NCBI RefSeq assembly: GCF_003417535.1
Contig: NZ_QVLS01000017.1
Location: 1 to 64,000, forward strand
Length of the DNA stretch: 64,000 nt
Direction: 5' to 3'
Origin: Hydrogenophaga borbori
GTDB taxonomy: Bacteria; Pseudomonadota; Gammaproteobacteria; Burkholderiales; Burkholderiaceae_C
Numbering within the stretch: the first letter of the stretch is position 1; each line of letters begins with the position of its first letter. This document shows positions 1 to 8,368 of this stretch, in pieces. The notes below the pieces were generated by a model, which did no database searches, had not been told where the DNA came from, and saw nothing but the letters and a program-made list of their open reading frames with translations. Both the position numbers and the translations under genes were made by a program.

Positions 1-178
1 GCAGCTCTACATCGCCGCCGGCATCTCGGGCGCCATCCAGCACCTGGCGGGCATGAAGGACTCCAAGGTGATCGTGGCCATCAACAAGGACCCCGAGGCC
101 CCCATCTTCAGCGTGGCCGACTACGGCCTGGAGGCCGACCTCTTCGAGGCCGTGCCCGAGCTGGTCAAGGCGCTCTGA
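1..178 (+). CDS. etfA: Electron transfer flavoprotein alpha subunit, C-terminal end (partial)
   Basis: The frame opens at base 2 and ends in TGA at 176-178. The 58 visible residues match the FAD-binding C-terminus of EtfA/FixB: an [10 protein letters not shown] segment, then [15 protein letters not shown] and a closing DLFEAVPEL. In this family that part holds the FAD of the soluble ETF dimer, which carries electrons from acyl-CoA dehydrogenases to ETF-ubiquinone oxidoreductase. The start and the FAD-domain entry lie outside the window. The next gene follows after 14 bases on the same strand. Confidence 0.93.
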   Translation, partial: QLYIAAGISGAIQHLAGMKDSKVIVAINKDPEAPIFSVADYGLEADLFEAVPELVKAL

Positions 179-192
179 CACCGGGGCCCGCC

Positions 193-945
193 ATGAAGGT
201 CTTCATCGTTCACGCCCACCCCGAGCCCCGCTCCTTCGGGCAGGCCTTGCTGCAGCGCGCGGTGCAGACCCTGCGCGAGACCGGCCACCAGGTGGTGGTG
301 TCCGACCTCTACGCCATGGGCTTCCAGCCCGTGGCCACGGGCGATGATTTCAGCGAGCGCCGCTTTCCCGACGCGCTGCAGTACGACCGCGAGCAGAAGC
401 AGGCTTCGCAGCGCCAGACCTTCCGCGCGGACATCCAGGCCGAGCTCGACAAGCTCATGGCCTGCGATCTGCTGATCCTGCAGTTTCCGCTCTGGTGGTT
501 CTCGGTGCCCGCGATCATGAAGGGCTGGATCGACCGCGTGTTCGCCAACGGCACGGTGTACGGCGCGGGCGGCAAGCGCTTCGACCAGGGCGGACTGAAG
601 GGCCGCAAGGCCATGCTGGCCTTCACGACCGGCTGCTTCCCCGAGATGATGGCGCCCGACGGCCTGCTGGGCCAGCGCGACGTGATCCTCTGGCACCTGC
701 AGCACGGCACCTTCGGCTACTCGGGGCTGCAGGTGCTGCAGCCCTTCGTGGGCTGGTCCATCCAGTACACCGACCCCGGGCAGCGCGGGGCCTACCTCGA
801 CGCCTACGCGGCGCGCTTGCGCGGCATCGAGCACGAGGCGGCGATGCCCTCGCACCCGCTGTCGGACTTCGGGCCCGACTGGCGCCTCAAGCCCGGAATC
901 GCCCCGCGCACCGCGGGCCACCGGCGGCCCGGAGACGGGGCCTGA
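193..945 (+). CDS. NAD(P)H:quinone oxidoreductase, flavodoxin-like fold
   Basis: 250 aa. The N-terminus (MKVFIVHAHPEPRSF) is the first beta strand and phosphate loop of the Flavodoxin_2 family (MdaB/KefF/NQO type). Near residues 97-115 lies the diagnostic QFPLWWFSVPAIMKGW segment that shapes the flavin site, followed by FANGTVYG and a TTGCF loop. Such enzymes are cytoplasmic FMN/FAD proteins that reduce quinones with two electrons from NAD(P)H. The ATG sits 14 bases after etfA, so the two may be co-transcribed. The C-terminal 30 residues are low-complexity and not part of the fold. The substrate cannot be told from sequence. Confidence 0.85.
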   Translation: MKVFIVHAHPEPRSFGQALLQRAVQTLRETGHQVVVSDLYAMGFQPVATGDDFSERRFPDALQYDREQKQASQRQTFRADIQAELDKLMACDLLILQFPLWWFSVPAIMKGWIDRVFANGTVYGAGGKRFDQGGLKGRKAMLAFTTGCFPEMMAPDGLLGQRDVILWHLQHGTFGYSGLQVLQPFVGWSIQYTDPGQRGAYLDAYAARLRGIEHEAAMPSHPLSDFGPDWRLKPGIAPRTAGHRRPGDGA

Positions 946-981
946 GCGCGGCGCCGCCAACGGCGCCTGGGCTCTTGGGCG

Positions 982-1857
982 CTAGTCGGTCCAGCTCACC
1001 AGGCAGTCCTGGGTGGCGGTGGCGACGTGCCGCTCGGCTTCGTCGTGGTAGTGCGCGAGCGCCAGGCCGCGGCCCTGGGCCGCGTGCGCGCTGTGCGTCT
1101 GCACATGGACCCACCGGTCGGCGCGCAGCGGCGCGTGCAGCCACAGGGCGTGGTTGAGGCTGGAGATGTACATGCCGCGCTCGCCGGCGCGCGCCAGGTG
1201 TGGCCGCAGGATGCAGAAGTTGAGCCACCAGTCGGACAGGTAGGCGAAGGCGGCGGCGTGCAGGGGCGCTTCGTCGGGCAGGGCCTGCGGCACCTTCATC
1301 CAGTAGCGGAACCCGCGCCCGGCGTCCACGCCGCCGAGCTGGCGCTCCACGTCGGGAATGCGGAAGTGAATCGCGGCATTGCAGTCGCGGCCGTAGCCGC
1401 CCATGAGCGCGATGCGCTCGCGCCAGGGCCCGGGCACCTCGTTCAGCGTGGGCAGGTCCTCGGGCCGCTCGCCAGGAGGCACCGGCGAGGCCTCGGCGTG
1501 CGAGGGACCCGACAAGGGCAAGGCACAGCTCACCTGGGCGTCGAGCACGGTGCGTTCGCCCTGCACGCCACGCACCTGGCGCGAGCTGAAGCGCTTGCCC
1601 TCCTGCAAGCGCCGCACCTCGAACACGATGGGCTGGTCTGGCATGGCGCCTTGCAGGAACAGGAACTGCATCATGGTCGGCGCGCGCGCGTCGGGCACGT
1701 CCATCAGCGCGGCCCGCATGGCCTGGCCCAGCAACTGACCGCCGTAGGAGCGGCCGTTCTGGTTGGCGTCGCCGTGCAGGCTGCGCCAGCGGCCCGGGCC
1801 GGCGGGTTGCAGTTGCAGGCGCTCGGTCAGCGGGGTGTCGGTCGGGGTCAGGGGCAT
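982..1857 (-). CDS. Acyl-CoA thioesterase II family (TesB-like), catalytic Asp replaced
   Basis: 291 aa, the usual TesB length (double hot-dog). Visible motifs are GRSYGGQLLGQAM in the N-terminal hot-dog, KRFSSRQV, and a C-terminal SLNHALWLH segment. TesB enzymes hydrolyse acyl-CoA to free acid and CoA in the cytoplasm. From family knowledge the catalytic aspartate lies in a (S/T)(L/I)DH(A/S)MWFH motif; here that position is Asn235 (codon AAC). The downstream Gln (ATQDCL) is kept. The enzyme may therefore be weak or specialised. It is transcribed away from the LysR gene, and a palindrome sits 51 bases upstream of its start. Confidence 0.85.
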   Translation of the reverse strand: MPLTPTDTPLTERLQLQPAGPGRWRSLHGDANQNGRSYGGQLLGQAMRAALMDVPDARAPTMMQFLFLQGAMPDQPIVFEVRRLQEGKRFSSRQVRGVQGERTVLDAQVSCALPLSGPSHAEASPVPPGERPEDLPTLNEVPGPWRERIALMGGYGRDCNAAIHFRIPDVERQLGGVDAGRGFRYWMKVPQALPDEAPLHAAAFAYLSDWWLNFCILRPHLARAGERGMYISSLNHALWLHAPLRADRWVHVQTHSAHAAQGRGLALAHYHDEAERHVATATQDCLVSWTD

Positions 1858-1908
1858 CGGGTCTCCCGTTCAGGCGCGCCGGTCCCGGGGGCCAGCGCGG
1901 ATGGCCCC

Positions 1909-1938
1909 AATAATAAACCGTCTCGTCGGTTTGTTATT
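1909..1938. promoter_or_regulatory. Inverted repeat upstream of the tesB-like gene (candidate operator)
   Basis: Two 12-base arms, AATAATAAACCG and CGGTTTGTTATT, surround a 6-base spacer, with one mismatched pair. The site lies in the 174-base gap between the thioesterase (minus) and LysR (plus) genes. The AAACCG-N6-CGGTTT core resembles operators of TetR-family repressors; no TetR gene is adjacent, so the regulator is probably encoded elsewhere. Confidence 0.5.
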
Positions 1939-2031
1939 TGAATCCCCCACCCGCCGGTGCGCGGGACGCGGCATGCCAGCGGTCGACGTCCCATAATCGG
2001 CGCGACCTCACGCGGCCCCGACCAGACCCCC

Positions 2032-2946
2032 ATGACGCTTCAGCAACTGCGCACCTTCCTGGCCATCGTCGAGTTCGGCAGCTTCCGCCGCGCGGCGCGG
2101 GAGCTGGAGGTGTCGCAGGCGGGCCTCACGAGCAGCATCCAGGCGCTGGAGAACGCGCTCAAGCTGCGCCTCATCGAACGCTCCACGAGCGGCATCAGCC
2201 TCACGGCGGAGGGCCGCCAGATCTACGAGCGCGCCCAGCTCATCGACCGCGAATCCCGCCAGATCCTGATCGACGCCGAGCAGCTGCGCGGCGCGGGCGT
2301 CAGCAGCCTGAGCATCGGGCTGGGCCCGACGCCGACGGCCACGCTGCTCCACCTGGTGGTGCCCGACTTCCACAAGCGCTTTCCGGACGTGCGGCTGAAC
2401 CTCATCAGCGGCGTGTTCGAGCACCTGGAGTCGGCGCTGCAGCAGGGCAAGATTGAACTGGCGATCACCGCGATTCCCCCGAAGGGCCTCGCGTCCAACC
2501 TGGCCTGCGTCGAGCTGTTCAGCTCGAACCTGACGGTGGTCGCGCGCGAGGGCCATCCGCTGGCGGGCGTGGCCTCGCTGGCCGACCTGCGCCACACGGA
2601 ATGGGTGCTGCTCGGCTCGCCCGGCGGCCCGGGCGGCACCGTGGCGCGCTACTTCACCGACCACGGCTTCGCCGCGCCGCCGGTGGCGGCCACCTGCGAG
2701 GCCATCACGCAGATGGTGGCGCTGGTGCGCAGCACGGACTGGATGTGCATGATCCCCGCCGTCCTCATCGAGAAAGACCTGATGGGCCGCGGGCTGGTGA
2801 CGCTGAAGCTGCGCGAGGCGATGCCGCAGTACGTCAATACCGTGCTGCACCGGCGCGAGCCCCAGCTGTCGTCGGCGGCGCAGGCCTTCCTGGCCATGAG
2901 CCAGTCCTGCGCGCGCGTGCTGTCGCGCGGCAGCCGGCGGCTGTAG
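2032..2946 (+). CDS. LysR-family transcriptional regulator
   Basis: 304 aa from the ATG at 2032, chosen because it gives the canonical LysR start (MTLQQLRTFLAIVEFGSF); the frame is open further upstream. The winged helix-turn-helix covers residues 1-60 (RAARELEVSQAGLTSSIQALE) and a LysR substrate domain covers about 90-295. Its neighbour is the reductive dehalogenase catabolic operon, whose last gene ends 30 bases away in convergent orientation. LysR proteins of this branch commonly control nearby aromatic catabolism, so it is a candidate regulator, but it is not divergent from any promoter of that operon. Confidence 0.85.
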   Translation: MTLQQLRTFLAIVEFGSFRRAARELEVSQAGLTSSIQALENALKLRLIERSTSGISLTAEGRQIYERAQLIDRESRQILIDAEQLRGAGVSSLSIGLGPTPTATLLHLVVPDFHKRFPDVRLNLISGVFEHLESALQQGKIELAITAIPPKGLASNLACVELFSSNLTVVAREGHPLAGVASLADLRHTEWVLLGSPGGPGGTVARYFTDHGFAAPPVAATCEAITQMVALVRSTDWMCMIPAVLIEKDLMGRGLVTLKLREAMPQYVNTVLHRREPQLSSAAQAFLAMSQSCARVLSRGSRRL

Positions 2947-2948
2947 CC

Positions 2949-2976
2949 GCCGGGCCGCGGTTCCGCGGCGCCCGGC
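2949..2976. terminator. GC-rich hairpin between convergent genes
   Basis: Arms GCCGGG/CCCGGC and CCGCGG/CCGCGG form a stem with a 2-base loop and a 2-base bulge. It exactly fills the 30-base gap between the stop codons of the LysR gene and the Bug receptor gene. There is no T-tract, so bidirectional termination is inferred from position and stem strength. Confidence 0.4.
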
Positions 2977-3978
2977 CTACTCCTTGATGCCCCGGGCCTT
3001 GACGACCGCGCCGTAGCGCTCGCTGTCGCGCTGGATCTGGGCGGCGAAGGCCGCCGGCGCCATCGGCGTCGGCTCGGCGCCCTGCGCCTGGATGCCCGCC
3101 GCCACCGGCGCCGTCTTCAGCAGGCGGTTGATCTCCGCGTTCAGCCGCGCGACCACCGGCGGGGGCGTGCCCGCCGGGCCATACAGCCCGTGCGTCGTGC
3201 CGCCGTCGAAGTCCTTGACACCGAGTTCCCTCAGGGTGGGCGCGTCGGGGAACAGCGGCGAGCGCTCGTTCGAGGCCACCGCCAGCAGGTGGAGCCTGCC
3301 GGCCCGCACGTGCTCGAAGGCAATGCCCGGGTCGAACAGCACGTCGACCGATCCGCCCAGCAGGTCCTGCAAGGCCGGGGCCGCGCCCCGGTAAGGGATG
3401 TGCACGGCCGTGAGGCCGGTCTGCGCTTTCAGCATTTCCATCGCCACGTGCGGCGCGCTGCCATTGCCGGGCGAACCGTAGGTCAGGCGGCCGGGGTGCT
3501 GCCTGGCGTAGGCCTGCAGGTCCGAAAACGTCTTGAACGGCAGCTTGGCGTTGCCCACCAGGAACAACGAAACGCGCGCGAACGCCGCGATGGGCACCAG
3601 GTCGGTCCTGGGGTTGAGCGGCAGCCGCTCGAGCGTGTGGACCGAGATCGACATCGAGCTGCCGGTGGTCATCAGGAAGGTGTGGCCATCCGCGGATTTC
3701 GCCACCGCGTCGGCGGCCAGCATGCCGGTCACACCGGACTTGTTCTCGATCACCACCGCTTGGCCCAGCGCTTCCGACAGGCCCGGGGCGAGGCTGCGCA
3801 CCATCACGTCGGGCCCGCCCCCCGCGGGAAAGCCCACGATGATGCGGACGGGTCGGGTCGGCCAGGCGCTGGCCTGCGCGGCGGCGCCGCCCGAGGCCAG
3901 GGCCAGCAGCCCGCCCAGGGCCGCCGTCAGCGCCCGCCGGCGCGTGGCGCGGTGACTGCGCGGGTCTTTGGTCGTCAT
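2977..3978 (-). CDS. Tripartite tricarboxylate transporter (Bug-type) periplasmic receptor, copy 1
   Basis: 333 aa from the ATG at 3976-3978. An arginine-rich N-terminus (residues 8-15) and a hydrophobic stretch ending AAAQA form an export signal. Family markers follow: WPTRPVRIIVGFPAGGGPDV at the mature start, YGSPGNGSAPHVAMEML, VHIPYRGAAPALQDLLGG, and a C-terminal DSERYGAVVKARGIKE. Bug receptors bind carboxylated ligands for TctAB-type permeases; no tctA/tctB is present here, as is usual for orphan Bug genes in Burkholderiales. It overlaps the ThDP gene by 4 bases (ATGA), so it is translated as the last gene of the operon. It is closely related to the second receptor at 11637-12656. Confidence 0.9.
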   Translation of the reverse strand: MTTKDPRSHRATRRRALTAALGGLLALASGGAAAQASAWPTRPVRIIVGFPAGGGPDVMVRSLAPGLSEALGQAVVIENKSGVTGMLAADAVAKSADGHTFLMTTGSSMSISVHTLERLPLNPRTDLVPIAAFARVSLFLVGNAKLPFKTFSDLQAYARQHPGRLTYGSPGNGSAPHVAMEMLKAQTGLTAVHIPYRGAAPALQDLLGGSVDVLFDPGIAFEHVRAGRLHLLAVASNERSPLFPDAPTLRELGVKDFDGGTTHGLYGPAGTPPPVVARLNAEINRLLKTAPVAAGIQAQGAEPTPMAPAAFAAQIQRDSERYGAVVKARGIKE

Positions 3979-5729
3979 GGCTGGTCTCCTTGCGCCGTGG
4001 AAGGCAACAGCGATTGCGATGTGATGGGGGCGAGCTGCACGTTCACCACGGCGCTGCGGCCCCCGCGCACGGCCTCCAGGGCCGAGCGCAGCGTCGACGC
4101 CAGCTCGGCCCGGTCCTGCACGGCGAAGCCGAGCGCGGCGCCCGTGGCCTCGGCCAGGGCTTCGAACTTCACGCCCTGCCCGGACGCCACCCAGTAGCGG
4201 TCGTGCCGTTCGGCCGGGCCGTCGGGGTGCACGAGCGCCGTCGAGTGCCGCGGCGATTTCCAGCCGCCGTTGTTGTAGACCACGGTCAGCGTGGCGGCCC
4301 CGCAGGCCCCCGCGACCCAGAAGGCGCTGCCCGGCACGCCGAACAGGTAGCAGCCGTCGCCGACCAGGGCGATGACCTCCGACTCGGGCGACGCGAGCTT
4401 CACGCCGATGGCGGCGTTGATGCCCCAGCCCAGCCCGGCGCCATGGTTCAGGTAGCAGCCGCCCGGCCGGTCGGTCTTGAGCACGGACGCGATCAGCGTG
4501 GCGTGCGACGGCGCCTCGACCAGCACCACGGTCTTGTCGTTCACCAGCTCGCGCACGGCCCGGGTCAGCTCGGCCGGCGTGATCGGCCCTTGCGTGGGCG
4601 CCGGCGGGATCCGCAAGGCGACCCGCTCTTTCGCCGCCGCGACCCATTCGAGGCGCTGCGCCCGCCCCGCCAGGGCCGGCGCGGCGTCCAGGGACAGCAG
4701 CTGCGCCAGCACCTGCGCCGCGCTGGCCTGGAAGCGGCCCTGCGCGGGGAAGTGCCAGTAGCCCAGGTCCGTCTTGAGTGGGTCGACGTCGATGTGGAAC
4801 AGCGTGGCGTCCGCGTGCGGCGTGACCTGCGAGGCCAGCCAGGGCACGTCCACGTCGAGCAGCAGGATGAGGTCCGCCTCGTCGACGAGGACGTTGCGCT
4901 GGTAGCCCAGGTGGCAGGGGTGGCTGCCCGGAAAGCTCACGTATTGCGGGCCGAGCTCCAGCACGCCCAGGCCATAGCGGTCCGCCGCGTCCACCAAGCG
5001 GGGCGGCACGCCCGGGTCCATGCCCGCGTAGCTGGTGATCACCAGCGGCCGCTTCGCGCGGCACAGCGCCTCGTGCAGGGCCAGCGCCTCGGCGGGTGGC
5101 AGCCCGCCCAGCGCCGACGGCCGCCAGTGGTCGGGCTGCTCGCGCACCGCGGGCGCGGGCGCGTCCCAGACCTCGCGCGCGCCCGTCAGATAGACGGGAC
5201 CGCGCGGCGACGAGGACGCGATCTGCAGCGCCCGCCGCACCACGGGCTCGACCATGTCGGGCGCGCGCAGCTCGTACATCCATTTCATGTACGGCGCGAC
5301 GATGTCGCTCTGGCGGCTGGTGTCCTGCGTGTAGTGGATGTACTCGTTGCGGTGGCCGAGCACGGACGGGTCGCAGGAGACGGGCGACAGGCCGGCGACC
5401 ACGATGGCCGGGATGCGGCCGCGCGCCGCGTTGTGCACGCTGGCGCCCAGGTTCTGCGTGCCCACGTCGACGTGGACCAGCACCAGCTGGGGCTGGCGGG
5501 TGACCATCGCGTAGCCGTCGGCCGCGCTCAGGGTCGTCATCTCGTGCGGGCAGACGACCACCTCGGGCATGGGCAGGCCGGCCTGCTGGAGCCGCGCGAA
5601 CGCGCTGATGAAGGCCGGGTGGTCGCTGCCGAGGTTGCTGAAGATGTACCTGACGCCAGCGTCGGCGCACAGGCGCAGCAACTGCTCGGCCACGGTGGGC
5701 GCCGGGACCAGGGGGGATTCGGTGTTCAT
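3975..5729 (-). CDS. Thiamine diphosphate-dependent enzyme (acetolactate synthase/benzoylformate decarboxylase-like)
   Basis: 584 aa from the ATG at 5727-5729, giving MNTESPLVPAPTVAEQLL. Three ThDP-enzyme domains are visible: the N-terminal PYR domain with the activating glutamate in PHEMTTLSAADGYAM (Glu63), a central domain, and a C-terminal PP domain with a GDG...NN cofactor motif (VGDGCYLFG then VYNNGGW). Family members decarboxylate or ligate 2-oxo acids. It overlaps the Bug gene downstream and the aldehyde dehydrogenase upstream by 4 bases each. The pair with an aldehyde dehydrogenase recalls mandelate-type pathways (2-oxo aryl acid to aldehyde to carboxylate); that substrate class is inference. 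The catalytic histidine pair of true benzoylformate decarboxylase could not be placed by eye. Confidence 0.82.
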   Translation of the reverse strand: MNTESPLVPAPTVAEQLLRLCADAGVRYIFSNLGSDHPAFISAFARLQQAGLPMPEVVVCPHEMTTLSAADGYAMVTRQPQLVLVHVDVGTQNLGASVHNAARGRIPAIVVAGLSPVSCDPSVLGHRNEYIHYTQDTSRQSDIVAPYMKWMYELRAPDMVEPVVRRALQIASSSPRGPVYLTGAREVWDAPAPAVREQPDHWRPSALGGLPPAEALALHEALCRAKRPLVITSYAGMDPGVPPRLVDAADRYGLGVLELGPQYVSFPGSHPCHLGYQRNVLVDEADLILLLDVDVPWLASQVTPHADATLFHIDVDPLKTDLGYWHFPAQGRFQASAAQVLAQLLSLDAAPALAGRAQRLEWVAAAKERVALRIPPAPTQGPITPAELTRAVRELVNDKTVVLVEAPSHATLIASVLKTDRPGGCYLNHGAGLGWGINAAIGVKLASPESEVIALVGDGCYLFGVPGSAFWVAGACGAATLTVVYNNGGWKSPRHSTALVHPDGPAERHDRYWVASGQGVKFEALAEATGAALGFAVQDRAELASTLRSALEAVRGGRSAVVNVQLAPITSQSLLPSTAQGDQP

Positions 5730-7207
5730 GCCTTGTGGAGCCAGCCCGCGGGGGCGGAGATGCTGTGGGGGGAGAGGAAGCCTTCGATGCCCTGGAAGCC
5801 CAGGTTGCGGCCGAAGCCGCTGTCCTTGAAGCCGCCGAAAGGCGCGCGGTTGTCCTGCGCCAGCGGTCCGTGGCCGTTGAGGTAGGTGTAGCCAGCCTCC
5901 AGCTGACGGGCGACCGCCATCGCGCGCTCGGGGTCGGCCGTCCAGACCGAGGAACACAGCGCGAAGCGCGAGTCGTTCGCCAGCGCGATCCCCTGCTCCT
6001 GCGTGTCGACGGGAAGGATCGGCAGCACCGGACCGAATTGCTCTTCGCGGACCACGTCGAGCGAGGGGTCGGGGTCGAGCACCAGGGTCGGCCGCTGGAA
6101 GTGGCCCTGGCGGTACAGCGCCGGGTCGGGCACCGCGCCGAATTCCCGCACGTCCGCGCCGCGCTCGCGGGCCTGCTGGATCATGTCCCGCACGACCTGG
6201 AGCTGACGCGGGTTGTTCAACGGTCCCATGGTGGTGTCCGGCAGGAGGCCGTCGCCCACGACCTGTTCGGCGGCAACGGCCGACAGCCCCTGCACCAGCT
6301 CGTCGTAGCGCGAGCGGTGGACGTAGAGCCGCTTCATCGCCATGCAGATCTGGCCCGCCGTCATGAACGCCCCCTGGTACAGCCGCCGCAAGGCGGCCGC
6401 GTCCAGTTCCGCGTCCTGCAGCACCAGGGCCGCGTCGTTGCCGCCCAGCTCCAGGGTCACCGGGGTCAGCCGCTCGGCGGCCAGGCGCATGACGTGCTTG
6501 CCCACGCCGACGCTGCCCGTGAAGTTGATCGCGGCGGCCAGCGGGTGCGTGAGCATGGCGTCGCCGATTTCAGCGGCCTCGCCGGTGATGAGGTTGACCA
6601 CGCCCGGCGGGAGCATCTCCGCGATCATCGCGACGGTCTGCGCCGGCGCGATGGCCGACTGCTGCGGCAGTTTGATGACCACCGTGCTGCCCGCCAGCAG
6701 CGCCTGTGGCAGCTTGGCGCCGAGGATCGACAGCGGCCAGTTCCACGGGACGATGAGCAGCGCCACGCCGCGCGGCTTGCGCGCGATGACGGTGTCGAAC
6801 GGCGGGCCGGACAGGCGCTCGTCGGCCATCAGCCGCGGCGCGTTGTCCGCCACGTCGGTGAACCGCGAGCCCAGGCGACCCATTTCGGTGGCGGCCTCCT
6901 TCAGGACCTTGCCGTGCTCGCGGGTGAACAGGCGCGTGCGGCGCTCCAGGTCGACGGCATCGGCCGTCAGGTGCTCGGCCACGCGGCGCAGCAGCGCCGC
7001 GCGCTCGGCGGGGCTGCGCGCCGACCAGGCGGGAAAGGCCCGGTGCGCGGCCTGGAACGCGCGGTCCACGTCCTCGACCGAGGCCAGCGCGGCCTGGCCC
7101 ACGCGCTCGGCGGGACGCGCCGGGTTGTGGATCGGGTAGCGGCGGCCGCCGCTGGCCTCGACCCGCTGGCCATCGATGTACAAGCCCGATTGGGCGGTGT
7201 CGGTCAT
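5726..7207 (-). CDS. NAD(P)-dependent aldehyde dehydrogenase (aryl/coniferyl-aldehyde type)
   Basis: 493 aa from the ATG at 7205-7207. Aldehyde dehydrogenase landmarks are in order: IVPWNWPLSILGAKLPQAL (nucleotide-binding), the FTGSVGVGKHV loop, the general base in TLELGGNDA, the catalytic cysteine in GQICMAMKR, and a C-terminal PFGGFKDSGFGR. It oxidises an aldehyde to a carboxylate in the cytoplasm. It overlaps the ThDP gene by 4 bases (ATGA), so its aldehyde probably comes from that enzyme. If the product is 4-hydroxybenzoate, pobA in the same operon would take it further; this link is inference. Confidence 0.88.
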   Translation of the reverse strand: MTDTAQSGLYIDGQRVEASGGRRYPIHNPARPAERVGQAALASVEDVDRAFQAAHRAFPAWSARSPAERAALLRRVAEHLTADAVDLERRTRLFTREHGKVLKEAATEMGRLGSRFTDVADNAPRLMADERLSGPPFDTVIARKPRGVALLIVPWNWPLSILGAKLPQALLAGSTVVIKLPQQSAIAPAQTVAMIAEMLPPGVVNLITGEAAEIGDAMLTHPLAAAINFTGSVGVGKHVMRLAAERLTPVTLELGGNDAALVLQDAELDAAALRRLYQGAFMTAGQICMAMKRLYVHRSRYDELVQGLSAVAAEQVVGDGLLPDTTMGPLNNPRQLQVVRDMIQQARERGADVREFGAVPDPALYRQGHFQRPTLVLDPDPSLDVVREEQFGPVLPILPVDTQEQGIALANDSRFALCSSVWTADPERAMAVARQLEAGYTYLNGHGPLAQDNRAPFGGFKDSGFGRNLGFQGIEGFLSPHSISAPAGWLHKA

Positions 7208-7221
7208 GGCGGCTCCCGGCT

Positions 7222-8301
7222 TCAGAAAACGTGGCGCATGCCCACCTGGAAGCCGCGCACGTCGGCACCGGCGGCGGGGCCGCCGCCGGCTTCCGTGCGC
7301 GAGGGCCACAGGCCGAAGGCCGCGTTGCCCTTGTTGCTCTGGTGGCCCACGCTGGTGTAGACCGAGGTGCGCTTGGACAGCGGGTGCATGTACTGCACCG
7401 CGAACAGGCGCGCGTCCGAGTTGGCCGCATCGTCCACGTTGCGCACCTGGTAGACGGCGTTGATCTCGCCGACGCCCGCGGGCACCTTGACGCCCAGGTA
7501 GCCGCCACGCATGCCGGGCGCGCCGTCCACATCGGCCTTGACCAGGTAGCCGTACAGCTTCACCACCTTCAGGTCGTAGCTCGCGCCCAGGCTGGTCACC
7601 TGGTTCTTCACCGACGCGAGCGCGGGCTGGCCGGCGGCGGCGCCGGTGGAGTTCAGGCGGTCGTGGACGAGCCCGAGGTAGAGCGCCTTGTTGCTGTACT
7701 CCAGCGCCAGGCTGGAGGGGTTGCCGAAGGGCGAGGCGCCTTCGTTGCTGGCCACCATCAGCTTGCCGACGACACCGCCGAAGCTGGGCGAGATGTACTG
7801 GACCGCGTTGTTGTGCATCGCCGGGTAGCCCAGCAGGCCGGCCGCGCCGCCGCGCTGGAACAGCGTGAGGCTGGCGCCCATGCCCGAGCGCTGGAACGGG
7901 TCCACGCGCAGCGACATGGCGATGTTGGGCGTGAACTGGCTGCCCAGGATCAGCGTGCCGTAGCGCTGATCGCGCAGGCCGACCACGGTTTCGCGGTTGA
8001 AGTACGCGGCCGGGTTGGACTGGGCACCGGTGTCGACGTTGAAGCCGCTCTCCAGCTTGAAGAAGGCCTGCAGGCCGGCGCCCAGGTCTTCGCTGCCGCG
8101 GATGCCCCAGCGCGAGGTGTCGCTCGACAGGAAGCTGTTCTGCCGCGAGGGCGCCGCGCCGGTGGCCGAGTAGCGCACCGAGTTGATGGACGCGTCCAGG
8201 CGCCCGTACAGCTGCACGGACGAGGCCGCCGGGGCGCCGCCTTGCGCCAGGGCCAGGGCGGGCGCCAGCAGGCCGGCGCCGATCAGGCTGATCTTCTTCA
8301 T
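7222..8301 (-). CDS. Gram-negative porin (Porin_4 / OmpC-like, Burkholderiales type)
   Basis: 359 aa. A signal peptide (MKKISLIGAGLLAPALALAQ) precedes SSVQLYGRLDASINS, the usual first strand of trimeric betaproteobacterial porins. SRWGIRGSEDLGAGLQAFF and a PEFGG-like loop region follow, and the protein ends in RHVF with the terminal phenylalanine needed for outer-membrane assembly. A GGAG ribosome site lies about 9 bases upstream. Lying between the dehalogenase and the aldehyde dehydrogenase, it probably provides outer-membrane entry for the operon's aromatic substrate. Confidence 0.92.
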   Translation of the reverse strand: MKKISLIGAGLLAPALALAQGGAPAASSVQLYGRLDASINSVRYSATGAAPSRQNSFLSSDTSRWGIRGSEDLGAGLQAFFKLESGFNVDTGAQSNPAAYFNRETVVGLRDQRYGTLILGSQFTPNIAMSLRVDPFQRSGMGASLTLFQRGGAAGLLGYPAMHNNAVQYISPSFGGVVGKLMVASNEGASPFGNPSSLALEYSNKALYLGLVHDRLNSTGAAAGQPALASVKNQVTSLGASYDLKVVKLYGYLVKADVDGAPGMRGGYLGVKVPAGVGEINAVYQVRNVDDAANSDARLFAVQYMHPLSKRTSVYTSVGHQSNKGNAAFGLWPSRTEAGGGPAAGADVRGFQVGMRHVF

Positions 8302-8368
8302 CTTGCTTGTCTCCTTCTGTTGTTCGCTCGGGGGCGAGCGGTTGGGGTGGCGGCGGGTGCCGCCTCGC

